Source: Neoarius graeffei (taxonomy: Eukaryota > Chordata > Actinopteri > Siluriformes > Ariidae). From it: a DNA stretch of 64,000 nucleotides. Numbering within the stretch: the stretch's first letter is position 1; the number at the start of each line of letters is the position of its first letter. The position numbers and the translations under genes are program-made. The DNA lies in NCBI RefSeq assembly GCF_027579695.1, contig NC_083582.1:81096702-81160701 (forward strand), given 5' to 3'. A model generated the notes under the pieces. It saw nothing but the letters and a program-made list of their open reading frames with translations, ran no database searches and was not told the DNA's origin. This document shows positions 43,920 through 54,189 of the stretch, in pieces.

Positions 43920-44438
43920 TGTAATGGAAATTTCTAATAAACACTTCAGAACGCTAACAGTTGTCTTTTCAGTCATTTATTATAGTAGATCATATAAAAG
44001 ATATATAAAATAGGAAAGGAAAGAGAAGAATAGAAGAAGACACCACTTCTGATGATGCCGAGAGTACGCGCACTCTGAGTTGTGTTTTAGGAATGTTATC
44101 TATTATACTCTGAAAGCATTCGCTCACTGCTTGTGTCTTCACGTGATTGGCTCAAGATTTTCTATGAAGCTTTGTTAGAGCGTGCACCTGGCGTGCGGGT
44201 GGATGCGTAGTTATGAGAACTCAGGCACCCTGCTTATCACCACCAAGGTCAGGAAAGGTGGTTACATCATGAGAAGATGCAAGCTAGGATGAACTCAAGC
44301 ACCCTGCTCATTACCACCAAGGCCACAGAAAAGCGATTACAACATAGGAAAAAACATCTTTCTCAGTATAGGCCACTTGAGCTCAACACACAGAAACACA
44401 GAGAATAATAATGTTCATCCATTAAAAATTCCCTCACA
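43920..44438 (-). repeat. ERV 5' LTR
   Basis: 519 bp. By eye no difference from the 3' LTR was found. Confidence 0.96.
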
Positions 44439-44442
44439 AGCC

Positions 44443-45080
44443 TGACCAGAGAATTGAGGGTGGTACGCGATATGGAATTTCACCTCGACGCCTAACATGT
44501 TCCACAGCGCAGCCATTACACCAGCAGTGAAATGGGTGTCTGTGTCTGAGTTGATGGATAGAGGGAGATTTTTGAAAGAGTTGTGGCCACTAGGGGGAAT
44601 CGCGATGTCGGGTGTTTCGACACCGGACTCGGTGTGCAAAGACATGAACTGAAGTTCATCAGAAATTTGATCTCGCGTGGCGCTTGGTTGATCAGTGTTC
44701 GCACTAATCTCGTCGCAACGGGTTTGTGCATATTTTGTGGGATCCAACGACTGTGGGGTTTTGTTTTGTGTGAAGCTGACTACGTTTATGTTGCAGGGCT
44801 TGGTTGGGATTGGGTCGCCTTGTGAGAGCCGTGTGTCTGAAACCTCTGCGAAGACTTTGGAACACATCAGGGTGATTTCTGACCCGGTATCCAAGAGAGC
44901 TTGGAGGGAAACGTTGCCTTCTACCACCACTGGGGTATAGATACGCTTGGCTTTGCCTTTCCTAACCAAATCTCCAAGAAACTGCGTCAGGGGTGCATCC
45001 TGCGGGTCAGGCTTCACTACTGGAGGGAGTGGTTTCAACTCATCGCTGCCTATTGGGCAGGGGTCTTTTCCCCACCCCAC
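44443..45080 (-). pseudogene. Ty3 protease joined to part of integrase
   Basis: The frame has the aspartic protease motif SLQALLDTGSEITLM. After a linker (NVVSFTQNKTP onward, unassigned) it passes straight into the integrase core (DTHFTAGVMAALWNMLGVEV, FHIAYHPQFSGQ). Reverse transcriptase, RNase H and the integrase zinc domain are absent, yet the frame is open to the ERV insertion. It is in the same frame as gag. Confidence 0.85.
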
Positions 45081-45122
45081 GAGGTAGACATGCGGTGGTG
45101 GTGGGGATGGGTCCCGGCCTAG

Positions 45123-45128
45123 TCAAGC
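45123..45128 (-). promoter_or_regulatory. Gag-pol stop codon in readthrough context (UGA CUA G)
   Basis: The minus strand reads GCT TGA CTA GGC. Upstream gag and downstream protease share one frame and no other stop lies between them up to 44415. UGA followed by CUAG is an established readthrough context in animal and viral genes. Confidence 0.7.
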
Positions 45129-46940
45129 TGATGGTTTGTCCCTGACTCTGCTCGGCTTACCCTTCCCTTTCTCATCGCTCAGCAGTTGTCTAATCTGTGC
45201 TAGTTCGGCCCTCATTTCTGCCATCCCAAGCGGCTCTTGGTTGGCTTGTTTAATCTGTGCTAGTTCGGCCCTCAGTTCTGCCATCCCAAGCGGCTCTTGG
45301 TTGGCTTGTTTAGCGGTAGCTGACTTAGGGCTCTGCTCCCTTCGAGAGGAGTTGCGATGGGGCCCTGACTGTCCGCTATTCTGAGATTTAGGGCCGTGAC
45401 TGCCAGATTCGCGGTTACCTTGCCCGTGGGCGTTGGGGCCCTGTTCCCCCTTGGCTCCAGCTTGTCGGCCTTTCCAGTTACCTTTGGGTTGACTCGACGT
45501 CTGGTGGCCGGGGTTTGGGTTCGCCCAAGGGGGTCCGCGGTTTGGGGCTTCACCCCCTTCTAGGCCTAAGGACTGACCTTCCTGCTCATATAGGCGGAGG
45601 ACTCTGGGATCATCCTCGTGGTGGTCTGTGGGTCGGACGAACGTCTCCCACGTTAGTTGTGCGGTGCGACGCATTTCTCTCATAGTATGGGGGCGCTGGC
45701 GACACGCGAGTGTTACTTGGTTACGGATGCGCGGGTGAAGGTTATGGAGGAAGAGGGACTTGAAGTTGCGATCTTCCTCTAGCCCGGGCTCGCTTCTGCC
45801 CTGAAAGTACGCCGCGCGGAGCCGACGGTAGTACTCGCGAGGGTGTTCGCTTTGTTTCTGTCTGATTAGAATGGCACCCATCGTCGCAGCAGTCTCGTCC
45901 TCGTACAACGAGTATTCCTCTTTCAAGTACTCACGTATTTTCTTGTAGTTGTCGAGAACTGACTGTGGTAGGGTCTCAACGAATGCTCGTACGCTGCTAC
46001 CTAAAGTTTTCCAGACTAGTCTGGCCTTTTCATGCGACGTAGCCTCTGGCAGGTCCAGGAGGCTACGTTCGATTTCCCGGAAATAATCATTAATGCTTCG
46101 GTGTCTATGATTTTCTGGCTCAAAACGCTCTATGTCTTTCGCAAGGATGTCGATTTGGCGGATCCTAGTTTTGCGTTCTGCGACAAGGCGTTTTGATTTT
46201 GACCCGTAGGGGTCCTCGCTGTCTTCGCTATTTGAGCTGCTCTCATATCGCCTATGTCTGCGTTTCGGTTTGTAGGCGGCCTCTCCGTCAGAGGAGTCTG
46301 AGGGTACGTAGCGCGGCGTTTTCCGCGTGCTAGAGGCTGCAGCGATATTGAAGCGCGAGGGGGTGTAGTGGGGAGTAAAGTAAAAACTCCCAGCGCCACG
46401 AGATGGCGATCGCGCGGCTTTCACGCGAGTTGAGCTTGAGTGCGGTGTCTGATCTACCGTTCTAAGCTCAGGTTCTTCCTCCTCCAGAGCGGAACTCTGT
46501 TCTTGGGAGGGTTTGGCCGATCCCTCATCTGAGCGACGTGCTTGCGTCACTTCTTCTCTGAGGCATTCTATTTCGCACTTTAGTTCATCTTGTGTGGCTC
46601 TCAGGCCCACGAGGCTACTCTCCGTGCTTTCTGCTCTCCTTTGAGCTTCGGCCAGTTGTCGTTTTAGTGTTTGTTTCTCTTGTTCGAGGGTCATACACAC
46701 ATGTTCCATTTCCTTATAGTAGATCATGAACAATTTGGATAGCCCTTCGGGGAGAGTCATAGTACGCTCTTTAAGTTCCCTAACGGCTATGTGTATTTCA
46801 TCAAAGCGAGCCTTTTGGTCCAGATCACAGAAGTAATTTCTCCTATCCTCCGGGACTTGGCCTAAATCGCCTACAACGTCGAAAAGAGAGAGGAGGGGCC
46901 CTTCTGACTCACTTGATTGGGGATTCGACATTTTGTTCAA
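45123..46940 (-). CDS. Ty3 gag (605 codons), apparently intact
   Basis: Domains in order: acidic N terminus, predicted coiled coil (about residues 60-150, KEMEHVCMTLEQEKQTLKRQ), Ser/Arg-rich linker with basic RRHRRYESSSNSEDSED, capsid-like helical part (about 275-440, FREIERSLLDLPEATSHEKA), and a Gly/Gln/Asn-rich basic tail. A 60-bp unit is tandemly duplicated at 45191-45310 and gives two copies of QANQEPLGMAE. No CCHC finger is seen. Gag ends in UGA followed by CUAG, after which the frame stays open into protease. Confidence 0.88.
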   Translation of the reverse strand: MNKMSNPQSSESEGPLLSLFDVVGDLGQVPEDRRNYFCDLDQKARFDEIHIAVRELKERTMTLPEGLSKLFMIYYKEMEHVCMTLEQEKQTLKRQLAEAQRRAESTESSLVGLRATQDELKCEIECLREEVTQARRSDEGSAKPSQEQSSALEEEEPELRTVDQTPHSSSTRVKAARSPSRGAGSFYFTPHYTPSRFNIAAASSTRKTPRYVPSDSSDGEAAYKPKRRHRRYESSSNSEDSEDPYGSKSKRLVAERKTRIRQIDILAKDIERFEPENHRHRSINDYFREIERSLLDLPEATSHEKARLVWKTLGSSVRAFVETLPQSVLDNYKKIREYLKEEYSLYEDETAATMGAILIRQKQSEHPREYYRRLRAAYFQGRSEPGLEEDRNFKSLFLHNLHPRIRNQVTLACRQRPHTMREMRRTAQLTWETFVRPTDHHEDDPRVLRLYEQEGQSLGLEGGEAPNRGPPWANPNPGHQTSSQPKGNWKGRQAGAKGEQGPNAHGQGNRESGSHGPKSQNSGQSGPHRNSSRREQSPKSATAKQANQEPLGMAELRAELAQIKQANQEPLGMAEMRAELAQIRQLLSDEKGKGKPSRVRDKPSA

Positions 46941-47327
46941 AATGTATTAACTTAAAGGAAATTAATACTGTGTTGATTAGGTTAGAATTTAATTTAATCC
47001 AAGTTGCTAAATAATTGATTTGTGGTTTCTTAGCTACTTTGTTCTTTCATTAATGTTTCACTCATTAATTAGCTCAATTAATAATATTAGTTAACAATAA
47101 TGATTGTTATTAATAATATTAAGTACTCAGATTAGATATTACTCTAATGTACTAATCAATTAAACCAGTTTATCAGCTAACTGTGGTTGACAGCTGAATT
47201 TCAGTTCTGTGATTAACACACTGTTAATGATTCACCATTAGTCACCTGTGTTATACCTTGGCAGTTGCTGAATCAACTGAGTTTATTTGTTGTTGAACAA
47301 CATTCCAGAAGTCAACAAACCAATCTT
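46941..47327 (-). other. Ty3 leader
   Basis: AT-rich untranslated leader between the primer site and the gag start. No feature recognised. Confidence 0.6.
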
Positions 47328-47344
47328 CCTCACACGGGGCACCA
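47328..47344 (-). other. Ty3 primer binding site, elongator tRNA-Met
   Basis: The plus strand reads CCTCACACGGGGCACCA, matching the 3' end of vertebrate elongator tRNA-Met (sequence recalled). On the element strand it is the 17-nt complement, starting about 6 nt after the 5' LTR. Confidence 0.8.
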
Positions 47345-47351
47345 ATTTAAC

Positions 47352-49058
47352 GGTGGGTGCAATCAGTTAATTATTGAAATTAAGTGATCAATCTCGTTAA
47401 ATCAGTCTCATTAAATTTTGAAGGTCAATAATTAAAATGAATCAATCCCATTGAATCGTTTAATTTGACTCATACCATAGAATCAGTCTCATTCAGTGAA
47501 TCATTTAGTGAATCGTTCAATGAATCGTTTAGTGAATCATTTGGTGAATCATTCAATGAATCATTTAGTGAATCATACCATTAATCCTGGTGCTTAATAA
47601 TAAATTACCAAACAGCTAAATTATGGTATATTTCCAAATTATTACGATCACTTACCATATTACATAACATACGCACCCTTTTTGAATTCTTTGAGAAGAT
47701 TGGGGACTTCAGATGTTGTTCACCAACAAGATGAATACACACAGCTTTGATAATAAATGAATTTATTATACAAAGATTAAAAAAAATGGATAATCAATAT
47801 ATACAAGCAGTGAGGTGTATATACATGTGTGGTGTGTGTGTATGGCCTAGCTTGTGGCTAGCTAAAACAGTGTGTGTGTGTGTAGGACTTGACCATGTGT
47901 TTAGCCTCGTGTAGCTAACTACACGTGGTGGAGGCCTAGATTAGCCTTGTGTTGCTAGTGTGTGTTTGCTAAAGGCCCTATGGCCTAGCTAAAGTGTGTC
48001 TGTTAGGCCTGGTGAGGCCTACTGAGCACGTGTTGCTAAAGACAAGGGTATTAGCCGTAGCTAACTAAAAGCTGGCTTGTGGATTTCTAGCTGAGGTGTG
48101 GTTTATCAGGCCTGATGGCCTGCTGAGCACATGGTAGGCCTTGATTAGCTTTGTGTTGCTAAGCAGACAAAAGGGGAGCTGTAGCTAACCCACTAGCTCA
48201 TAACCATACTGAATCCACTGAAATCTTAATGAGATCAAGATGTATAATAATGAAATTATAATGTTAGTAAGAATGAGAGAGAGAGAAGCATGCGCAGCCT
48301 ATCTATTAAACAACTGAGAGAACATAGAACCAAAATAAATCAACACGCTGCGTGTCTAACAGTGTAATGAATAAACCTGGGTTTAAATTCACACCATTTC
48401 AAATAAAAGCAAATTCCTAAGACTATTCTAATTATGCCCAAATGCCAAAATCTTACTTAATCCTGCCTTTAGCAAGATATGAAGAACTATTCGCCGGTTT
48501 AGTCTCGGGCCTCGCCGTGGGAGCACGTGAGCTGCTCGTGATGGAGGCGTAGAAACTTTCGGGTCCAGCGGAGCACTTGGGTGGTTCCCGTGGAAAGCAG
48601 AGGATTCTTGGTCCGAACCTCAGCGTTCGTGAGGAAAAGTCTCTGATCAGAATGAGATGCACAGCGCTTTTGAGTTAAAAAGGATTCAATCGCTTCTCAA
48701 CTTTTAACTGCCTGGGCTGCAGTCGTGACGCCACTTCTAATGCAAGTAAACCGGTTGTAACTCAGGTTGAGTTTAAAGATCGCGCGACTCTAGAGTTTAC
48801 CTTTGCCAAGGGTAAGAAGATCGCGCTGAGTGATGGATCTTGCAAGAAAGAAGACGTCTTTTTGGGGTGGAGAGCGCCTCTTTATACATCCAGATCCATC
48901 GGAAGCCAGACGTGAGAGAGCAAGATGGAAGCGTTGTCCCATTGTTTTATGTTTCCTTGTATGATGACGTAGATGATCCCGCCCACGCGTGACGTAGGTC
49001 ACACGGAAGTGGACTGGGAATTGTAGTTCTGACACAAGATGGCGGCATGATACCTACA
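47352..49058 (-). repeat. Ty3 5' LTR
   Basis: 1707 bp. Contains the same GAATC-type 12-bp array (about 47487-47583). In element orientation it starts TGTAGGTATCATGCCGCCAT. Confidence 0.95.
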
Positions 49059-49242
49059 CCTGCCATTGTATATTGTACATAATACGCTGTTTTTTTTTGG
49101 TTTTTTGTTTTTTTTTTGCCCACCCTTTTTTGTAATTATATTCTTTTGTGATTTTATTTTCTTGCTCTTTTAATGTACCGCTCTTCACCCTTCTAATTGC
49201 CCTTTGGGGATAAATAAAGTTTTGTCTAAGTCTAAGTCTAAG

Positions 49243-50977
49243 GACATACAGAAGGGTAAATCTGAGTCCTGAAGAGACCGGGCCAAGGCATTTATTGGGA
49301 AGCACTCACTTTTAGTTAGGTTCAATTTATAACCAGAAAAAACACTAAATGTTCGCAATATATTCAAAACATGGGGAATACAATGTATAGGGTCAGATAT
49401 ATATAATAATAAGTCGTCTGCATACAAGGATAACTTATGAGTCAAACCCCATCTATGAATTCCACATATTTCTGTCTTTGACTTAAGCACAATAGAAAGA
49501 GGTTCAATAACCAAAGCAAACAGAAGTGGACTTATTGGCGATCCCTGACGTGTTCCCCTCGTCAAGGAAAAAAAAAATTAGAATGGTTCCTATTAGTGAC
49601 TACTGATGCTTTTGGGCTGAAATATAAAAGCTCAATCCATGATCTAAAATTGGGGCCAAAACCAAATCTACTCAAACACTCAAACAAAAAACTCCACTCT
49701 ACCCTATCAAATGCTTTTTCAGCGTCCAAGGAAATGACCACTTCAGCCACCACAGTAGATGCTGGTGAGTATAAAACATTTAGAAGGCGACACACATTAG
49801 AAAAAGAGTGACGACCTGTCATAAACCCTGTTTGATCAGGGGAAATCACCTCTGGCATAACTTTCTCTAAACGGCGTGCAAGTGCTTTTGCCAATATCTT
49901 GAGATCACAATTGAGGAGAGAAATGGGGCGATAAGACCCACATTCCTCTCTGTTCTTCCCTGGTTTTAACAATAGAATTATGGAAGCTTCAGTCAATGTC
50001 CTGGGCAAGGTACCTTTAGCTTTTGATTCTCTAAACATGTCAAGTAAAAGTGGAATTAATTGCTCAGAAAATTTCTTGAAAAATTCAACTGGGTACCCAT
50101 CAGGGCCCGGTGCCTTACCATTTTGCATGGTCCTAATTGCGTCTGCAATTTCAGTATGCGTGACTGGAAATTCTAATTCTGCTCTACTAACTGCACTAAT
50201 TTTAGCCATATCCAGATTGCTGAAGAAATTATCCATAACTATATTGTCTATGGGAGCTTCAGATGAATACAGCTTTGAATAGAATGCCTGAAATGTATCG
50301 TTAATTTCTACAGGATCAACTGCGAGTTCCCCATTCTCTTTCCTAAAACATGAAATATGCTGCTCAGATGATCTGCTTTTTAACTGGTGGGCTAAAAGAT
50401 GACCTGACTTTTCCCCACGTTCATACATAATGCCCCGTGATTTCAGCAACATCCTTTCAGCTTTTTCCGACATCAATAACTCATACTTAGCCTGAAGTTC
50501 CACTTTTTCTTTATAAAGTTCTGGGCATGGGGAGGTTGAATATTGGCTATCTAACACCTGTATAGCTGTGATCAATCTTTCTTGCTCTACACGATTACTT
50601 TTATTTACCATGGATTTATATGAAATAATATTCCCTCTAATAACGACTTTAAGCGTCTCCCACAAAATAGTAGGAGACACACCATCGCCTCTATTAAATT
50701 TAAGAAAATCATCAATGGCAGATGAAATAATTTGGCAAAATCCCTTATCTTTTAATAAAGAAGTGTCCAATCTCCAAGGAGTGTACTCCATTCCCTTGTG
50801 TGACAAAGAGAGGTCTAAAAGTACCGGGGCATGGTCAGATTCAACTATAGATGAATATTCAACTTTTTTAACCAAAGATAGCAGTGCACTATCAATGAAA
50901 AAATAGTCATTAATATTTGCAAATTTTAATTTTAATTTAAAATTAAAAATTTTAAATGTGCAAATATCCTTGCTCAC
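49243..50977 (-). pseudogene. L1 ORF2, part of endonuclease and reverse transcriptase
   Basis: The N-terminal part keeps only the end of the APE endonuclease (FIDSALLSLV, SDHAPVLLDLS), so the first about 200 residues are missing. RT motifs follow: NGKAPGPDGYPVEFF, SYRPISLLNCDLKIL, AEKAFDRVEWSFLF, then GTRQGSPISPLLFALVI and the catalytic LYADDLLLYI. A frameshift lies in an A/T run near 49566-49577 between NFFF and TRGTRQGSP. Confidence 0.9.
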
Positions 50978-51418
50978 TTCACAGGCCCATTCATCCCCTT
51001 GACATTCTAGCTTATAAACCTGACAGCTTCACCCAAGTCTTGATTAAGCCTACTATTAATCATAATAAACTTAACACTGGTAGGCTACATGCACTCAACA
51101 AAACTGACACACAAAGAAAACCCCTGACGCACTTCCCCATACCTTTAACCCCCCCCCAACAAAACCATAACAAACTGAAACCCATAGCGCATGAACTGCT
51201 GATGTCTAGATCCCAAAATGAGATAAACTGCAGGCTCGCTAAACATGCCTTACTGGTGAACATCCTTTAAGAACTACGTTATCTACACAAAGTCTCCCAT
51301 GTGTCATTTTACATCATTATTAAAGTGTCATATATTTTACAAACTAAGCAAAGCACAAGTTAACAGCAGAGTAGGCTACCTAGTTATCGTACAGTCCAGG
51401 TCGCATAATGTCCATCAC
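50978..51418 (-). other. L1 spacer between ORF1 and truncated ORF2
   Basis: No coding content recognised. An imperfect palindrome at 50913-50967 (ATATTTGCA ... TGCAAATAT) lies where the endonuclease sequence starts abruptly and probably marks a rearrangement point. Confidence 0.55.
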
Positions 51419-52076
51419 CTACTTTCGCTCGTTGGACCGAATGCATTTGTTGTAAAATTCCTGTGCTTCATCCGGTGATTCAAAGGTAAGCATCTCTTCT
51501 CCCAGAGTCACTCTCAGGTGGGCTGGATAAACCAGGCGGAACTTCACCCCTTTTTCATACAGCGCTTGTTTAACTCCGTTGAAAGCCCTGCATTTTTTCA
51601 CTAAGGTAGCATTCAGGTCATTATAGAATTGAAGGCTAGCATCATGAAACTTAACCTCATGGTTCCTTGCCCAACACAGCACTGCTTCTTTCTGTTGAAA
51701 ACTTCGAAAGCACACCACAAATGCTCCAGCAGGCCTCCCGTGCGCCGGTTTAGGAGCCAAGGATCGATGAGCTCTCTCCAGTTCTGGCGGCGCAGTGAAC
51801 ACACTCGACCCCATACATTCCATAAGTAGCTCTTCCATGAATTTAATGGTGTCTTTGCCAGTCTCGCTGCCCTCCGGAATATTCACAATTCGCAGGTTCG
51901 ACCTGCGTGATCTGTTTTCCAGATCGTCAACCCGATCCAACAATTCCTGATTTGCTAATTTCAAAGTTTTAATGGTTGCTTCAGCAGTGTTCAAGCACTC
52001 AAAATTCTCACCAGCTATAGCCTCTGCTGATGTCAGCCTGGCTTGGAACGAATTTACTGTGTCCCGTATAGCATCC
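51419..52076 (-). pseudogene. L1 ORF1 (RNA-binding protein), N-terminally truncated
   Basis: The frame runs from 52076 (DAIRDTVNSFQARLTSAEA) through a coiled coil (LKLANQELLDRVDDLENRSR), an RRM (SNLRIVNIPEGSE, RPAGAFVVCFRSF) and a C-terminal domain (KGVKFRLVYPAHLRVTLGEE) to a stop at 51419. The layout is that of L1 ORF1p. The start is cut off at the junction with the next LINE. Confidence 0.87.
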
Positions 52077-52758
52077 TAACCCTAGCATCCACAGGGGCAA
52101 GGATCCCTGGAGGAGTAGCACCTCTCTGGTGGCCAATAATAATGGTCCCAGATTGGTCTCCCCACATCCAGCGTTATGTGAAGCGCAATATAAGGCCAAT
52201 TCATTACCAGCAAGTGACCATAACACCTAGACTCTCATATACTGAAGACCGCCAGTGTGCCTCCAAGTGGTGCCCCTGGTATTGCAGAACATGGCAGATC
52301 TAGGGGAGACAACCCCGATATAAAACCCACCACGTTGCTGGTCATTATCAGGGCAGGTGGGGCTCTGCAGCCATGGTAGGCTACCCACTTAGGAGAAGGA
52401 AACTCTGATGTAAAACACCTACAGCCCGAGATCCTCGCTGTCACCGTCCCAGCTTGCTAGGCCATGGCAGATGAGCCTCGTGCTTAAAGGGTGGGGATGG
52501 TTTGCTATATCTCACCTAAAAACTCCTCAGCGCAGGCCGAAGGACTAATCAATCACTCACGTTCATAACCACTTTGCAAGTCCTGCAGTGATGGGAATGA
52601 GGCGAAAACAACAGGTGGAAGATGTCACTGGAAGTCGCAGTCTCAAACCTGCATGCAGGCGGTTCAGGACTCTGGTTGCCTGGTGCTGACCGGGAGATGA
52701 CGGTATCACTCGGCAGCATCCTGAACGACCAAGCAGCCTTCTTTAGGGACAGCACTGC
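52077..52758 (+). other. 5' UTR of the APE-type LINE
   Basis: GC-richer sequence directly upstream of the endonuclease frame, including TAGGGGAGACAACCCCGATA. Treated as the LINE 5' UTR by position; no gene is seen. Confidence 0.5.
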
Positions 52759-54189
52759 TTGCTCCACATGGAGAGGGGCCTAGAAAAGGTGGCCCAAACA
52801 AAACTCATCTCCTCTACACCCGGTTGGCTAGCCGCGGTCAACGGGCATCTCTCTTTACACGGTCAAACACAAGCAAGTTTAGAAACAAAATCAAAGACAA
52901 AGGAACGTATAAAATCTCTCCCGAAGGGCAAGGGTTTAAAAATTACATGCTGGAACATTTGTACCATGCTTGATCTAGCTGACAACAGCTGTCCAGTACG
53001 CCGATCTGCTCTTGTTGCACACGAACTGTCTTGCTTTGATGTTGACATCGCAGCTCTAAGCGAAGTTCGCTTTCCAGAAGAAGGTAGCCTCAAAGAACAC
53101 GGTGCTGGCTATATCCTTTACTGGTCAGGCAAACCATTGACAGAGAGATGCCTTTCAGGCGTAGGCTTCATGGTGAGAAATTCATTGGTATCCAAACTTG
53201 AAGCTTTGCCAACAGGTCACTCTGACTGTATTATATCCATGCATCTTTCTCTGGACAACAACCAACACGTTACGCTCTTCAGTGTGTATGCACCGACCCT
53301 TCAGGCCGAGCCCAAAGAAAAAGCTAAATTCTACTCTGATCTACGCAGGCTCCTGCAAAGTAGACCTGCTGACGAGAAGGTTCTGATCCTTGGTGACTTC
53401 AATGCCAGAGTAGGCCGAGACTCAGATGCCTGGAAAAGAGTTCTTGGGAGACATGGTGTTGGAAATTGCAATGACAATGGGCATCTGTTGCTAGAATTCT
53501 GCACTGAGCAGCAACTCGTCATCACAAACACCATCTTTCAGCAAAGGAACAGTCTTAAAACAACTTGGATGCATCCTCGGTCAAAACAATGGCACCTTTT
53601 CGATTACATTCTAGTGCGCCAACGAGACCAGAAAGATGTCTTACACACCAGAGTGATGCCCAGCTCCGAGTGTCATACAGACCATCGTCTCGTCCGATGC
53701 AAACTCAAACTTCACTTCAAACCCAAGTCAAAGAAAAGAAGTCCCAGGATGAAAAAACTCAATGTCAGCAACCTTCACATAGCCGAAGTGAAAGCTGAAT
53801 TTGAGGCAAACTTACAGCAGAAACTTGAGGAACCAACCTACTCCTGTGAATCCTCCCGTGAGACCATGTGGGACCAACTGAAAACAGCCATCTTGAAGTC
53901 ATCCAAAGAGGTTCTCGGCTACACCACAAAGAAAAACAAGGACTGGTTCGATGACAATGACAAGGAGATCCAGGCATTGTTATCAAAGAAAAGATCTGCT
54001 CACCAGGCCCATCTACAGCAGCCATCCTGTCCAGTAAAGAAAGCCTCTTTCCGGCATGCTTGCAGCCTCCTTCAGAGCAGGCTTAGAGAGATCAAGAATG
54101 AATGGTGGAACCACCTCGCACAACGTATCCAGCTCCTTGCGGACAGTGGCAACTATGGGGGGGGTTCTACGAAACTCTGAAAGCAGTAT
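52759..54189 (+). pseudogene. APE endonuclease part of a non-LTR retrotransposon
   Basis: The frame has the exonuclease-endonuclease-phosphatase motifs: LKITCWNICTMLD, ALSEVRFPEEG, LFSVYAPTLQ, LILGDFNARVGRD, WMHPRSKQWHLFDYILV and the catalytic SECHTDHRLV. A linker to RT follows. A run of eight G near 54160 shifts the frame so translation ends at 54180, while the next frame still reads FYETLKAV before the BEL LTR cuts the element at 54190. The clade (RTE-like or other) is not decided. Confidence 0.85.

Larger units (their letters stand above)
36461..44438 (-). mobile_element. Defective endogenous retrovirus-like element (gammaretrovirus-like pol)
   Basis: It has two 519-bp LTRs beginning TG and ending CA, with a 4-bp target duplication AGCC at 36457-36460 and 44439-44442. 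Order on the minus strand: LTR, PBS, leader/gag, protease, truncated RT/RNase H, integrase, envelope tail, PPT, LTR. The RT core and nearly all of env are deleted and gag is frameshifted, so the copy cannot make an active virus. The LTR pair appears identical, indicating very recent insertion. Confidence 0.92.
33494..49058 (-). mobile_element. Ty3-type LTR retrotransposon with 1.7-kb LTRs, split by an ERV
   Basis: The parts are LTR (33494-35202), 3' region, integrase end, nested ERV (36461-44438), integrase start/protease, gag, leader and LTR (47352-49058). It reads on the minus strand. Flanks CCTGC match on both sides (4 or 5 bp duplication, depending on one terminal base). LTRs start TGTAG in element orientation. 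The element lacks reverse transcriptase and RNase H, so it is non-autonomous. Own length is about 7.6 kb. Confidence 0.92.
31829..49242 (+). mobile_element. CR1/Rex1-like LINE, 5'-truncated, split by the Ty3 element
   Basis: The coding part and start of the 3' UTR are 31829-33488, and the 3' end resumes at 49064-49242. It ends in a short tandem tail (TCTAAG repeated). The duplicated flank CCTGC (33489-33493, 49059-49063) belongs to the Ty3 insertion. The LINE is inserted in the opposite orientation inside L1 ORF2. Confidence 0.85.
29972..52076 (-). mobile_element. L1-type LINE, 5'-truncated, split by a 17-kb nested insertion
   Basis: The 3' half is 29972-31828 and the 5' half 49243-52076; the L1 itself is about 4.7 kb. 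On the minus strand the order is ORF1 (52076-51419), spacer, ORF2 (from about 50977), break, ORF2 end (30308), 3' UTR and an A tail seen as a T run at 29978-29985. Reading resumes across the break inside the post-RT region. The ORF1 start is missing at 52076, where another LINE begins. Confidence 0.88.

Noticed and set aside
36461-44438. An intact or infectious provirus
   Set aside because: The RT catalytic core and nearly all of env are deleted, and gag and protease are frameshifted relative to their neighbours.
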